The notes under the pieces: model-generated | Told to the model about the DNA's origin: nothing | The model's database searches: none | Seen by the model: the letters and a program-made list of their open reading frames with translations, nothing else | Assembly: GCA_050297855.1 (NCBI GenBank) | Contig: JBNKTC010000005.1 | Coordinates: forward strand, 42,521-106,520 | DNA from: SZUA-545 sp050297855 | GTDB taxonomy: Bacteria; Campylobacterota; Campylobacteria; Campylobacterales; SZUA-545 | DNA length: 64,000 nucleotides | Reading direction: 5' to 3' | Part shown: positions 51,764-60,477 of the stretch, in pieces | Layout of the letters: each line of letters starts with the position of its first letter | How positions within the stretch are numbered: the first letter of the stretch is position 1 | Made by a program: the position numbers and the translations under genes

Positions 51764-52807
51764 TCAGATAAGCGAACAGCTCCCTTTGGCGATCTCCTTG
51801 GGGCCCATGAACTTGATGAACTCGAAAAAGAGGTTGCCGTCGAAGGCGTGGCTCATGCTGTTTTTCATGATATTGATCGTTTCGAACGACGAGAGGGCCT
51901 CGCGGTAACTCTTCCGGGTCGAGATGGCGCTAAAAACATCAGCGAGGGAGATGATCTGGGCAAAGAGCGGGATCTCCTTGCCGTAGAGCCTGTCCGGGTA
52001 GCCGCTGCCGTCGTATTTCTCATGGTGGTAGCGGACCCCGTTTAGGATATCCTGGTTGGTGATCTTGTGCGATTTGAGGATGAAGTAGCCGAAAAGCGAA
52101 TGTTTTTTCACCTGTTCGAACTCATCGTCGTCCAGAAGACCGTTTTTGTTGATGATGGCCGGATCGACGCGGCTCTTGCCGATATCGTGGAAGATGGCGG
52201 ACTGGCCCAGGTTGATCAGGTCGTCCCGGTTGAACCCCAGATGGGAGCCGAACCCGAGGGAGAAGATGGCTGTATCGACCGAGTGGGTATGGGTGTGGTA
52301 GTCATGGGAACTGGTCTCGGTGAGGGCATTGATGGAGAAGTTGTCTGCGAGGACGAAATCGACGGTCTCATCGACAAGTTTCTGGGCCTCCTTGACATGT
52401 TCGGAAGACTCGGGTTCTATAAAGAGCCGTTCGAGGATGCCCGAGGCATTGTCATAGATATCTGCGGACTGGGAGCGCAGTCGCTTGATCTTCTCACGGA
52501 GTTTTCTCTGGCGGATCTCATCGATATAGCGGTGGTAGGCCTCGACCTCATCCAGGCCGATCTGTATCTCGGCGATCTCGGCTTTGGCAAGGGCGGCGCG
52601 GATACCGGGACTGAAGATCCTCCCTCTCTCCAGGACCCTTTTAAGCTGTCCCCCTTTGACCCGGATATAGATCGTAAAAGGGAGGATGCTGTCCACTTCG
52701 AGTGTATTGACAGGGACGGCTTTGAGATCAAGCTCTTCGGTGACAGTGGACGTTTTATGGACGATCTTTTGGATACGGATATTTTTTTTCTTAATGGAAC
52801 CGGACAT
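51764..52807 (-). CDS. HD-GYP domain cyclic-di-GMP phosphodiesterase
   Basis: A 347-residue soluble protein. The first 140 residues include DUF3391-like content (KAVPVNTLEVDSILPFTIYIR). The HD-GYP domain starts near residue 160 with ETSSHDYHTHTHSVDTAI, contains AIFHDIGKSRVDPAI, and the signature HHEKYDGSGYP followed by LYGKEIPLFAQI. All metal-binding His/Asp and the GYP triplet are intact, so it should degrade cyclic-di-GMP to GMP. It is transcribed alone. Together with the GGDEF and GGDEF/EAL proteins it shows active cyclic-di-GMP signalling. Confidence 0.94.
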   Translation of the reverse strand: MSGSIKKKNIRIQKIVHKTSTVTEELDLKAVPVNTLEVDSILPFTIYIRVKGGQLKRVLERGRIFSPGIRAALAKAEIAEIQIGLDEVEAYHRYIDEIRQRKLREKIKRLRSQSADIYDNASGILERLFIEPESSEHVKEAQKLVDETVDFVLADNFSINALTETSSHDYHTHTHSVDTAIFSLGFGSHLGFNRDDLINLGQSAIFHDIGKSRVDPAIINKNGLLDDDEFEQVKKHSLFGYFILKSHKITNQDILNGVRYHHEKYDGSGYPDRLYGKEIPLFAQIISLADVFSAISTRKSYREALSSFETINIMKNSMSHAFDGNLFFEFIKFMGPKEIAKGSCSLI

Positions 52808-52968
52808 TTGAAACCTTAGACAACTTTAAAAAAGAAATATATTAGATATTTTATTATTTTTTTGTGACCTATTGATGAGGTAAAAGTGATTTTGGCATAA
52901 ATGGCACGGTTTTTTTTAAGAAGCAGCCCACTAAGATTACAAAAAAAAGGGAAACGAAAAGGAAAGAT

Positions 52969-53751
52969 GTGGAACTGATACTGATTATTGTTACGGTGCT
53001 TTTTTTGGCCTATGTCTCCAAGAGCTACCTCTTCTACCACCGGGAAGAGAATCCCTATAAAGGAAGGGAAGAGGCGTATGCCCATCCGTTTGAAAAGCGT
53101 TCCGGGGGTGATCTGTACGATGAGGTACTGCGCAGTGAATACGGGCTGATCGTGGCGATGATGGCAAAAGTCGTCAAGGCCGACGGGGAGATATGCGACC
53201 TGGAACGGGAGATCATCGATTCGACCTTTGACGAGCTTGCGGGCTACTTCAGCCATAAGGCATCGGCCAGGAAGATCCTCGAAGAGATCCTCGAGAAAGA
53301 GGAGCGCGAACACGACAACATCGAGTTGATCGCCACGGCATTTATCGACTACACGCGCAGCGATCCCGACAAACGCATCAAGATAATCGAGTTCCTGATC
53401 AACCTCAGTTTCGCCGACAAACGGCTCAGCGAATCCGAAGAGGAGACCCTGGGCAAGATCGCTTTCTATTTCAAGATCCCCGCCGGAGCATACCAAAAGA
53501 TCCTCGAAAGCTTCAAGGAGTATTACGCCCATTATGAATCCGGGGATAAAAACCCCTATACGGTACTGGGCGTCTCCGAGGATGTAAGCGGAGCGGAACT
53601 CAAGAGGGTCTACCGCCGCCTGGTCAAGGAGCACCATCCCGATGTGATCAAGGGACAGGGACTTGGCGAAGAGTTCGTGGCAAAAGCCACAAGCCGTCTC
53701 CAGGAGATCAACGAGGCGTATGAGGCGATCAGGACGGCAAAAGGGTTTTAG
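52969..53751 (+). CDS. Membrane-anchored TerB/DnaJ fusion (DjlA-like)
   Basis: A 260-residue protein with a single N-terminal membrane segment (LILIIVTVLFLAYV, residues 3-16), a helical TerB-like domain (about 55-175; GLIVAMMAKVVKADGEI and LINLSFADKRLSESEEETL) and a C-terminal J domain (NPYTVLGVSEDVSGAELK, then VKEHHPDV). This is the architecture of DjlA, a DnaK co-chaperone at the inner membrane. Start is GTG after AAAAGGAAAG; no ATG in frame lies nearby. The last four bases overlap the convergent glycosyltransferase gene. Confidence 0.92.
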   Translation: MELILIIVTVLFLAYVSKSYLFYHREENPYKGREEAYAHPFEKRSGGDLYDEVLRSEYGLIVAMMAKVVKADGEICDLEREIIDSTFDELAGYFSHKASARKILEEILEKEEREHDNIELIATAFIDYTRSDPDKRIKIIEFLINLSFADKRLSESEEETLGKIAFYFKIPAGAYQKILESFKEYYAHYESGDKNPYTVLGVSEDVSGAELKRVYRRLVKEHHPDVIKGQGLGEEFVAKATSRLQEINEAYEAIRTAKGF

Positions 53752-54914
53752 CCCGCATCCGTGTCGCCTGGGAAGTGGTTCTTATGGGTTTCCCAGAAGG
53801 TTTCGAAACTTTTTGAAAAGCTCCGCTCCTGCATCCTGAGGTGGGACGTTTCTCCCATCTGCCTACAGAGTGACAGGTTATTACACAGTCTCTCAATCGC
53901 TTCGATCCAGGGAGCATGGTCGGTGACCGGAATCACGTAGCCGCTCTCCCCGTCGGCCACGATCGAACGGGGGCCCCCTTCGTCGCTGACGATGGCCGGG
54001 AGTCCCGAAGCCTGGGCCTCCATGACAGCCTGGCCCAGGGTCTCCGTAACGGAGGGGAAGACAAAGAGGTCGCACGATGCATAGATCGCACTTAACGCTT
54101 CGCCCCGTTTGACCCCCAGCATGTGAACGCCTTTGTTCCGCCAGGTCTCGGTATCTTTTAAAAAGACCCCTTCCCCCAGGACGATCAACTCCACTTTTCC
54201 TCCCCCGGTGTGACGTGCTTGGAAACGTTCGAAAACCTCCAGAAGAAACGGGAAGTTTTTCTCTTCCGAGAGACGGCCCACAAAAAGGAGTTTGAGCGAA
54301 TCCGGGTCGATGCCCTCGTAGGTCTCCCATAGGTGTTCATCGCGGTAGGCCGGGGAGAAACGTGTTGTATTGATACCGGGATCGAGGTAGATGATCTTCT
54401 CCTTTGGGACCTCGATCTCATTCTCCAGGATGGAGGCGTACTCCAAAGACCGGGTAAAGACCAGGTCGCAGCGCTTGTAGAACCCCCGCATGAGGGCCAG
54501 GGTGATCCGGTAGAAGAGGCGGCTTCCGCTGACATCCTTGGCATATTGGGGGAAGTTGGTGTGGTAGGTGGCGGTGACGGGACATCCGTGTCGTCTGGCA
54601 TACCGCATGGCGTTCCAGCCCACGGGACCGGGAGTGGAGATGTGTACGATGCCCGGACGATGCGTCCTAAAGTGTGCTTTCATCTGCCATAAGGAGGGGA
54701 AGGTGAGATACTGATGGGGGTAGTGGGGCATGGGAAGGGCGGCCCAGTGGTCGATGACGGTGATGCCTACGGCATCTTCGGGAGGGAGCAGGGGGGTCGC
54801 CGTAACGACAGTGAGGGATTTTTCCCGTTTGGCGGCCTCTTTGGCCAGGTCCTGGATAAACCGGGAGACGCCGTTGATGTCGAAAACCGTATCGCTGAAG
54901 AGCGAGAGTCTCAT
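53748..54914 (-). CDS. Glycosyltransferase, GT4 family
   Basis: A GT-B glycosyltransferase of about 388 residues. The N-terminus MRLSLFSDTVFDINGVSRF and the later IVHISTPGPVGWNAMRYAR match the GT4 mannosyltransferase/diacylglycerol glycosyltransferase group (MgtA, SqdX). The donor domain has KLLFVGRLSEEKNFPFLLEV and FVFPSVTETLGQAVMEAQA (EX7E-like). The chosen ATG at 54914 has GGAAAAG upstream; another in-frame ATG lies at 54926. Probably makes a glycolipid; sugar and acceptor unknown. Confidence 0.88.
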   Translation of the reverse strand: MRLSLFSDTVFDINGVSRFIQDLAKEAAKREKSLTVVTATPLLPPEDAVGITVIDHWAALPMPHYPHQYLTFPSLWQMKAHFRTHRPGIVHISTPGPVGWNAMRYARRHGCPVTATYHTNFPQYAKDVSGSRLFYRITLALMRGFYKRCDLVFTRSLEYASILENEIEVPKEKIIYLDPGINTTRFSPAYRDEHLWETYEGIDPDSLKLLFVGRLSEEKNFPFLLEVFERFQARHTGGGKVELIVLGEGVFLKDTETWRNKGVHMLGVKRGEALSAIYASCDLFVFPSVTETLGQAVMEAQASGLPAIVSDEGGPRSIVADGESGYVIPVTDHAPWIEAIERLCNNLSLCRQMGETSHLRMQERSFSKSFETFWETHKNHFPGDTDAG

Positions 54915-55031
54915 TTGCTTTTCCATGGAAAAACTTTACGCAGACGGAATGACAAAAGGGTGACGTAACGTTTAGGATAAAAAGGGGAGCGGATATGGTA
55001 TATTTGGTAATTTTAATATAAGGAGTTTTGG

Positions 55032-55376
55032 ATGAGACGCATTGTTTTCCTACTGGTGCTGGGGATTGCGGGAAGCCTGCTGGCACAGGAGATGCCGGTC
55101 CGCGGTCCGATCCCTTTTGCGACCTATGATCAAAACGGTGACGGAACCGTCAGCGAGACGGAGTTTTATGATGTACGGGGAAAACGGATGGAGCAGCGCG
55201 CCCAGGAGGGGCGCCCCATGCGTAATGCCGGGAATGCCCCCGATTTTACCTATTTCGATGCCGATAAGAACGGTAGACTGACACCCCAAGAGCTAACCGA
55301 AGGGCAGAACCGCCGGATGCAGGAGCGCCGCGGCGGTATGGGCCCCGGAATGGGTGGGGGTATGGGAGGCATGTAG
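55032..55376 (+). CDS. Small secreted EF-hand protein with Gly/Met-rich tail
   Basis: A 114-residue exported protein. Signal peptide about 1-19 (LLVLGIAGSLLAQ). Two EF-hand calcium loops are visible, D33-Q-N-G-D-G at 33-44 (DQNGDGTVSETEF) and D76-A-D-K-N-G at 76-87. The last 14 residues are only Gly, Met and Pro (GGMGPGMGGGMGGM), which could bind copper or other metals, as Met-rich tails do. A strong AAGGAG site precedes the ATG. Calcium binding is likely; role unknown. Confidence 0.85.
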   Translation: MRRIVFLLVLGIAGSLLAQEMPVRGPIPFATYDQNGDGTVSETEFYDVRGKRMEQRAQEGRPMRNAGNAPDFTYFDADKNGRLTPQELTEGQNRRMQERRGGMGPGMGGGMGGM

Positions 55377-55401
55377 CCCACCTGACACTGTAAACCTATC
55401 C

Positions 55402-55427
55402 GACCGGGACCCTGTCCGGTCTATTTT
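55402..55427 (+). terminator. Terminator-like hairpin after the EF-hand gene
   Basis: GACCGG and CCGGTC form a 6-bp stem (a G-T pair may extend it) followed by TATTTT. It lies 25 bases after the stop and overlaps the end of convergent pgm. Confidence 0.55.
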
Positions 55428-57061
55428 CCGATCGCCTCCGAGACGATCTGCTGCGCTTCGGCCTGGATCTGCTTGAGGTGATCGCCCCCTTTGAAGCTCT
55501 CCGCATAGATCTTGTAGATATCCTCCGTTCCCGACGGGCGGGCGGCAAACCAGCCGTTTTCCGTAGTCACCTTGAGTCCGCCGATGGCAGCACCGTTGCC
55601 GGGGGCTTCGGTCATCTTGGCGGTGATCGTCTCACCGGCGAGGGTCGTGGCCGGTACCATTTCGGGGGAGAGTCTTTTGAGGATGCTCTTCTCCTCCGGT
55701 GTCGCCGGTGCATCGATCCGTTCGTAGACCGGGGATCCGAACTGGCGTTCCAGTTCCGCGTAGTGCTGGGCCGGGTCTTTGCCTGTCTTGGCCGTGATCT
55801 CGGCAGCCAGGAGATCAAGGATGATCCCGTCCTTGTCCGTACTCCAGGGGGTGCCGTCCAGGCGCAGGAACGATGCCCCGGCGCTCTCTTCCCCACCGAA
55901 ACCGTACGATCCGTCGATGAGTCCGTCGACAAACCACTTAAACCCTACGGGCACTTCCGAGAGGCGGCGTCCCAGTTTTGCGGCTACACGGTCGATCATG
56001 GAGCTGGAGACCAGTGTCTTGCCCACTGCCGCGTCACTCCGCCAGCCCGGACGGTTCCGGAAGAGGTAATCGATGGCGACAGCCAGGTAGTGGTTGGGGT
56101 TCATAAGGCCCGCACTTTTGGTTACGATGCCGTGGCGGTCGTAGTCGGGGTCGTTGCCGAAGGCGATGTCGAACCGGTCCTTAAGGCCGATAAGGCCTGC
56201 CATGGCATAGGGCGAGGAGCAGTCCATACGGATCTTGCCGTCCTTGTCCACAGGCATAAAGGAGAAGGTAGGGTCCGGGTAGGGATTGACCACCTCGATA
56301 TTCAGCCCGTACATCTGTGCCATCGGTTTCCAAAATGCAAGGCCTGACCCGCCCATGGGATCGACCCCGATCTTAAGGCCTGATTTGGCGATCGCTTCCA
56401 TATCGATGACGTTTTTAAGGTCTTCCAGGTAGGGGGTAACATAATCGTGCATCATCGTCGAAGGGCGCTGCAGCGCGTCCTCATACGTGATGCGTTTGAT
56501 CCCTTTGAGCTCCGCGGTGATCAGTTCGTTGGCCCGTTTTTGGATCAGGTCGGTGATCTCGGGACCTGCTGGCCCACCGCTGGGCGGGTTATATTTAAAT
56601 CCGCCGTCCTGGGGCGGGTTGTGGGACGGCGTGATGACGACCCCGTCGGCCCGGTCCGGGTTATCCCGGTTGTAGGTGAGGATCGCATGGGAGATGACGG
56701 GTGTCGGGGTGTAGCCGAACTCCGCCTGGATACGGACTTCGATCCCGTTTGCGGCAAAGACCTCCAAGGCGCTCATCCGTGCCGGTTCGGAGAGTGCATG
56801 GGTATCCATCCCCAGAAAGAGGGGGCCGGTGATGCCCGATTCACTCCGGTATTCGCAGATCGCCTGGCTGATAGCCAGGATATGGATCTCGTTAAAACTT
56901 CTTTTGAGACTGCATCCCCGGTGTCCCGAGGTGCCGAAACTGACCTGCTGGGTCGGTTCTGCAGGGTCGGGACGCAAGGTGTAGTAGGATGCGACGAGAT
57001 TCGGGACGTTGATCAGCATCTCTTTCGGGGCCGGTTTGCCCGCCAGGGGATGAAGTGCCAT
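55421..57061 (-). CDS. pgm: Phosphoglucomutase (alpha-D-glucose phosphate-specific)
   Basis: Interconverts glucose 1-phosphate and glucose 6-phosphate. The 546-residue protein begins HPLAGKPAPKEMLINVPNLV, has VSFGTSGHRGCSLKRSFNE, the catalytic Ser in VVITPSHNPPQDGGFKYNPP, the metal-binding DPDYDRHG, sugar-binding GGEESAGASF and a C-terminal ARPSGTEDIYKIYAESF. These are the marks of the Pgm type found in E. coli. Divergent to the CBM48 protein, with which it may share a glycogen or capsule role. Confidence 0.96.
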   Translation of the reverse strand: MALHPLAGKPAPKEMLINVPNLVASYYTLRPDPAEPTQQVSFGTSGHRGCSLKRSFNEIHILAISQAICEYRSESGITGPLFLGMDTHALSEPARMSALEVFAANGIEVRIQAEFGYTPTPVISHAILTYNRDNPDRADGVVITPSHNPPQDGGFKYNPPSGGPAGPEITDLIQKRANELITAELKGIKRITYEDALQRPSTMMHDYVTPYLEDLKNVIDMEAIAKSGLKIGVDPMGGSGLAFWKPMAQMYGLNIEVVNPYPDPTFSFMPVDKDGKIRMDCSSPYAMAGLIGLKDRFDIAFGNDPDYDRHGIVTKSAGLMNPNHYLAVAIDYLFRNRPGWRSDAAVGKTLVSSSMIDRVAAKLGRRLSEVPVGFKWFVDGLIDGSYGFGGEESAGASFLRLDGTPWSTDKDGIILDLLAAEITAKTGKDPAQHYAELERQFGSPVYERIDAPATPEEKSILKRLSPEMVPATTLAGETITAKMTEAPGNGAAIGGLKVTTENGWFAARPSGTEDIYKIYAESFKGGDHLKQIQAEAQQIVSEAIGK

Positions 57062-57143
57062 GGGACTCCTTTGGTGTCATTCTTGGAAAATGGTAGCGAA
57101 GATGGCTTAAAACAGGGCGTAACGGGATTGATATCGTTTGCTA

Positions 57144-57172
57144 TGGACAAACCGGCCCGTTAGTGGCATAAT
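57144..57172 (+). promoter_or_regulatory. Sigma-70-type promoter of the CBM48 gene
   Basis: TGGACA (57144-57149) and CATAAT (57167-57172) are 17 bases apart, and TG precedes the -10 by one base. The start codon is 47 bases downstream. Confidence 0.6.
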
Positions 57173-57218
57173 GATCTTTTTCGGATTTCCTAATACTTAA
57201 GTACCACAGGAGTTCGCC

Positions 57219-57557
57219 ATGCACACGACGATCAAAAAGAAGTTGCGCAAGAAAGAGTACGAGGTGACGTTCAGTCTGGGAGATTTTCAGAGCGATAGCA
57301 GTGCGATCAAACTCTCCGGAAACTTTAACGGGTGGAACACTGCGCAGGAGGATGACTTCGTCCTGACCAAAGGACGGAACAAAAAGTTTAAAAGCCTCAA
57401 AGTGACCCTGCCGGCAGGGGAGTATGAGTACAAATATTTCGATCTTGAGGGACAGCACTTTATCGATTCCCACGAAGCCCCGGCGATCTACGGGGATGAA
57501 CAGGTCGCCAACGAGTTTGGAACGACCAACGCCAAACTCTCACTCCCTTCTCTCTAG
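57219..57557 (+). CDS. Stand-alone CBM48/AMPK-type glycogen-binding domain protein
   Basis: A 112-residue protein made of one early-set beta-sandwich of the CBM48 type, known from isoamylase and AMPK beta subunits. The motif LSGNFNGWN, KSLKVTLPAGEYEYKYF and the DG-like turn QHFIDSHEAPAIYGDEQVANEF are typical. No catalytic domain is attached. A glycogen or alpha-glucan binding role next to phosphoglucomutase is likely but unproven. Good AGGAG ribosome-binding site and a clear promoter upstream. Confidence 0.87.
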   Translation: MHTTIKKKLRKKEYEVTFSLGDFQSDSSAIKLSGNFNGWNTAQEDDFVLTKGRNKKFKSLKVTLPAGEYEYKYFDLEGQHFIDSHEAPAIYGDEQVANEFGTTNAKLSLPSL

Positions 57558-57607
57558 CCGAAACCGGGATTTTCCGGTATATGCCGGGAATCCCTTCATA
57601 TGGCTGA

Positions 57608-57910
57608 TTAACGTTTTCTGTTGTGGAAACGGTACCATTTGCAGCGTTTTTTGTTTTTAATCCCATAGATGTTGTATTGGAACTTTCTTCCGCATTCAGG
57701 GCATTCGAATGTTGCACGGTTTTTAAATTTTGTGTACCGGATAAAACGGAATCTTCCTACTGTATCCCCTGTTTTATAAATGAGCTTCCCATTCATCTCA
57801 GCCTGTTTTTCAAGCCATTCGTCATCTTCCAGTTGTTTGGCGAGCCAGGGGGGGATCACGTCTTCTTCAAAAGGGTCGGTATCTTCTGTAAATTTCTCCA
57901 TAAATGCCAT
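57608..57910 (-). CDS. Small hypothetical protein with CPEC zinc-like motif
   Basis: About 100 residues. The N-terminal half is acidic (EDTDPFEEDVIPPWLAKQL); the C-terminal half is basic and holds CPECGRKF and a later Cys-Lys-Trp-Tyr-Arg-Phe-His, perhaps a partial zinc ribbon. No family recognised. ATG at 57910 chosen; TTG at 57949 and ATG at 57901 are alternatives. A TATAAT-like sequence overlaps the start. Likely real but weakly supported. Confidence 0.6.
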   Translation of the reverse strand: MAFMEKFTEDTDPFEEDVIPPWLAKQLEDDEWLEKQAEMNGKLIYKTGDTVGRFRFIRYTKFKNRATFECPECGRKFQYNIYGIKNKKRCKWYRFHNRKR

Positions 57911-58041
57911 TATAGGGTTTTTTCGCCCGGTTATATCGACAGATGACAAAGGGGAGAGGAGTGGATTGATGAGTCCGTAAGCTTGCGGTGGGGATAATTT
58001 AATATAAGAGATGCGTAATTTGAAAAATCAAATGGGAAAAC

Positions 58042-59835
58042 ATGAAGGGCAAGCCATCGTATAAACTCTATTTTACTTTTCTGTTCGTGTTGTTTGGAAC
58101 GGTACTGCTTTCGCTTCTGTTGAGCATCTGTGGGTATATGTACCTGGAGAACCAGGATAAAAGAGTATCACAGGATGCTGCCAGTTACCTGCAGAACAGA
58201 AGTTATCGTTTCAAACAGTTTATCCAACGTGGGGAAGAGCAGCTGCTTGCCTTAAGCAGCAGCCACATCTTTCAGTATTTCGTGGATGAAGGGAGCCGCG
58301 GTAAGGCGGCGGCGACCGAGCTCTTTGTCGCGATCGCCAGGGCCAATCCGTCACTTATGCAGGTGCGCTATCTGGATGTGAGCGGCAAAGAGGTGATCAG
58401 GGTGCAGCGGAGCCGTTGGGGGGAGCCCGTGGAGGCGCTGCACCCATCCAAGCTTCAAAGTAAGGGGCACCGCTACTACTTCAAAGAGACGATCGGGCTG
58501 GCGGCCGGTACATTGTGGCACTCGAGGCTGGATCTGAATGTCGAAGAGAAGAAGGTCGAGCTCCCCCATCGTCCGACCATCCGGATCGCAACGCCGGTCT
58601 ATTGCGAGAGCAACAATCTAAAGGGGATCGTCATTCTCAACCTTTTGATGGATCCTTTTTTGGAGGAGTGGCGGCAGATCCCCGGATTTGATCTCTACCT
58701 GGTTGACGGGGAAAAGCGGATCCTGCTTCACCCCGACCGGGGAAAAGACTGGACATTGGAGCGACTCACCCTTGGCGAGGAAGATGCTTCGGCATACCGT
58801 TACAGTACCTCCCTTTACAGCCGTTCAGACCAGAAGCTGACGCTGGTGCTTCACGTACCGGCGGAACGTCAGCAACAATTATGGTTCGGTTTTATGGAAC
58901 GGATATGGTGGGGTATTCTGATCGTAGCGGTCATGGCCGTACTGCTGGCCCTGCCGGTCGCTCGTATACCCGAGCGCCTCTATCGCCGGCTGTTCCAGAC
59001 AAACCAGGCGCTTGAGAAAAAGGTCCGGGAAAAAACGGCCTCGCTCCAGGCCACGAACGATAACCTGGAAGAGCAGATCACGCGGGTCAAACACAAGGAG
59101 CATGAACTGCGTATTGCCTATGAGAATGCGTCACGGACGGCCAAGGCAAGAAGCGAGTTCCTGGGGGTCGTAAGCCATGAGCTGCGTACACCCCTTAATG
59201 CTATTATCAACTTTACGGAGCTGATCCGGGACGATTTTGACGACATGCTGAAGGATCCGGCACTTCAGGATGAGGCAGGGATGTTCCTTGAACGCATATC
59301 GGTCAATGCCAACCAGTTGCTCGGACTGATTAACAATATCCTCGATATCTCCCGGATCGAGTCGGGGAATTTTTCCTACCATATTGTGACCGCCCCGCTC
59401 AATCACGTCTTCCGGGAGGCGGTGGAGCATATTAAAGAACCGGCTGCAAAGAAACGGCTGCATATCGAGAGCAGTATCCCCCAAAACGACCTGTGGGCCA
59501 AAGTCGACACGCGGCGCTTTTTCCAGATCCTCCTTAACCTGCTGGCTAATGCTGTCAAGTTTACGGACCGCGGCGGTGAGGTGTGGCTGGAGGTGAAGGA
59601 TCAAAAAAGCGTGATCGAAGTCGTGGTCCGCGATACGGGGAGGGGAATACCCGAAGCACTTCAGGACGCCATTTTCCACTCCTTCTCCCAGGTGGACCGT
59701 TTTGACGAAGGGATCGGGCTGGGGCTCGGGCTGGTCAAGCAGATGTGTGAGGATATGGAGATCAAGCTGAGTATCGAGTCGGAGGAGGGGAAAGGGAGCA
59801 CGTTTCGGCTTCTGATTCCGTCGGCGGGCCTATAG
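58042..59835 (+). CDS. Membrane histidine kinase with Cache-like sensor
   Basis: A 597-residue sensor kinase. Membrane segment at about 9-33, a periplasmic domain of about 250 residues (LMQVRYLDVSGKEVIRVQRS and GIVILNLLMDPFLEEWRQI resemble Cache-type ligand pockets), second membrane segment at about 287-308, a coiled coil (about 320-360), HisKA with H379 in VVSHELRTPLNAIINF, then ATPase boxes LLANAVKFTDRG, DTGRGIPEAL and GLGLGLVKQM. Its stop overlaps the end of the convergent OmpR-like regulator gene by six bases, so the two are probably linked functionally. Signal unknown. Confidence 0.93.
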   Translation: MKGKPSYKLYFTFLFVLFGTVLLSLLLSICGYMYLENQDKRVSQDAASYLQNRSYRFKQFIQRGEEQLLALSSSHIFQYFVDEGSRGKAAATELFVAIARANPSLMQVRYLDVSGKEVIRVQRSRWGEPVEALHPSKLQSKGHRYYFKETIGLAAGTLWHSRLDLNVEEKKVELPHRPTIRIATPVYCESNNLKGIVILNLLMDPFLEEWRQIPGFDLYLVDGEKRILLHPDRGKDWTLERLTLGEEDASAYRYSTSLYSRSDQKLTLVLHVPAERQQQLWFGFMERIWWGILIVAVMAVLLALPVARIPERLYRRLFQTNQALEKKVREKTASLQATNDNLEEQITRVKHKEHELRIAYENASRTAKARSEFLGVVSHELRTPLNAIINFTELIRDDFDDMLKDPALQDEAGMFLERISVNANQLLGLINNILDISRIESGNFSYHIVTAPLNHVFREAVEHIKEPAAKKRLHIESSIPQNDLWAKVDTRRFFQILLNLLANAVKFTDRGGEVWLEVKDQKSVIEVVVRDTGRGIPEALQDAIFHSFSQVDRFDEGIGLGLGLVKQMCEDMEIKLSIESEEGKGSTFRLLIPSAGL

Positions 59836-60477
59836 GGAGATGGTGTATCCCTCTCCTTTAACGTTTTGAATAAGGTTCTGGGGGACTCTTTTCTTGAGGT
59901 CCCGCATGGTCGAGAGGATCGTGTTGTGTGAAATATCCTTACCTTCCCAGACATAGTCGTTCATCATGGAGAATGTGACCAGGTTGTTTTGGTTGCGCAT
60001 CAGAAGATAGAGGATCTTTTTCTGTGTCTGGCTCAGTTTGCACGGCAGACCGTCGCAGTGGAGCTGGCGTGCTTCAAAGTCGTAGATATGCCGGTCATCC
60101 AGTTGGATACTCTCACCGTTTGCAGAGGGTGAAAGCCGGAGCATCCTGATCTCCAGCTCGGCCAGTTCAAAGGGCTTTTTCAGGTAGTCTCCCGCACCCA
60201 GTTGGAAAGCGGTGAGGACCTTTTCCACGTCGGTCAGGGCACTGATAAAAAGCGCCGGGGTCTTGACTTCGTTGCCACGGATATACTCCAGCAGCTCAAA
60301 ACCGTCGACCTCCGGGGTGTTGATATCGAGGACCAGGCAGTCGTAATCGCAGGGGTTGGTACTTTGGATCACCTGTTCGCCGTTCTCGAAGGCGTCGACG
60401 CTGTGCCCTTTGAGTGTGAGAAATTTTTCAATATTTTTTCGCAGCTGCAGTTCATCTTCCATAAGCAGGACCTTCAT
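59830..60477 (-). CDS. OmpR/PhoB-type response regulator
   Basis: A 215-residue DNA-binding regulator. Receiver with D8 and phospho-acceptor D51 in LVLDINTPEVDGFELL and Lys in YLKKPFE, followed by a winged helix (about 120-215; LSQTQKKILYLLMRNQNNLV and KGEGYTISL). Its start overlaps the upstream receiver-kinase gene stop (ATGA). It is probably the transcriptional output of the kinases of this cluster. Target genes unknown. Confidence 0.93.
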   Translation of the reverse strand: MKVLLMEDELQLRKNIEKFLTLKGHSVDAFENGEQVIQSTNPCDYDCLVLDINTPEVDGFELLEYIRGNEVKTPALFISALTDVEKVLTAFQLGAGDYLKKPFELAELEIRMLRLSPSANGESIQLDDRHIYDFEARQLHCDGLPCKLSQTQKKILYLLMRNQNNLVTFSMMNDYVWEGKDISHNTILSTMRDLKKRVPQNLIQNVKGEGYTISL

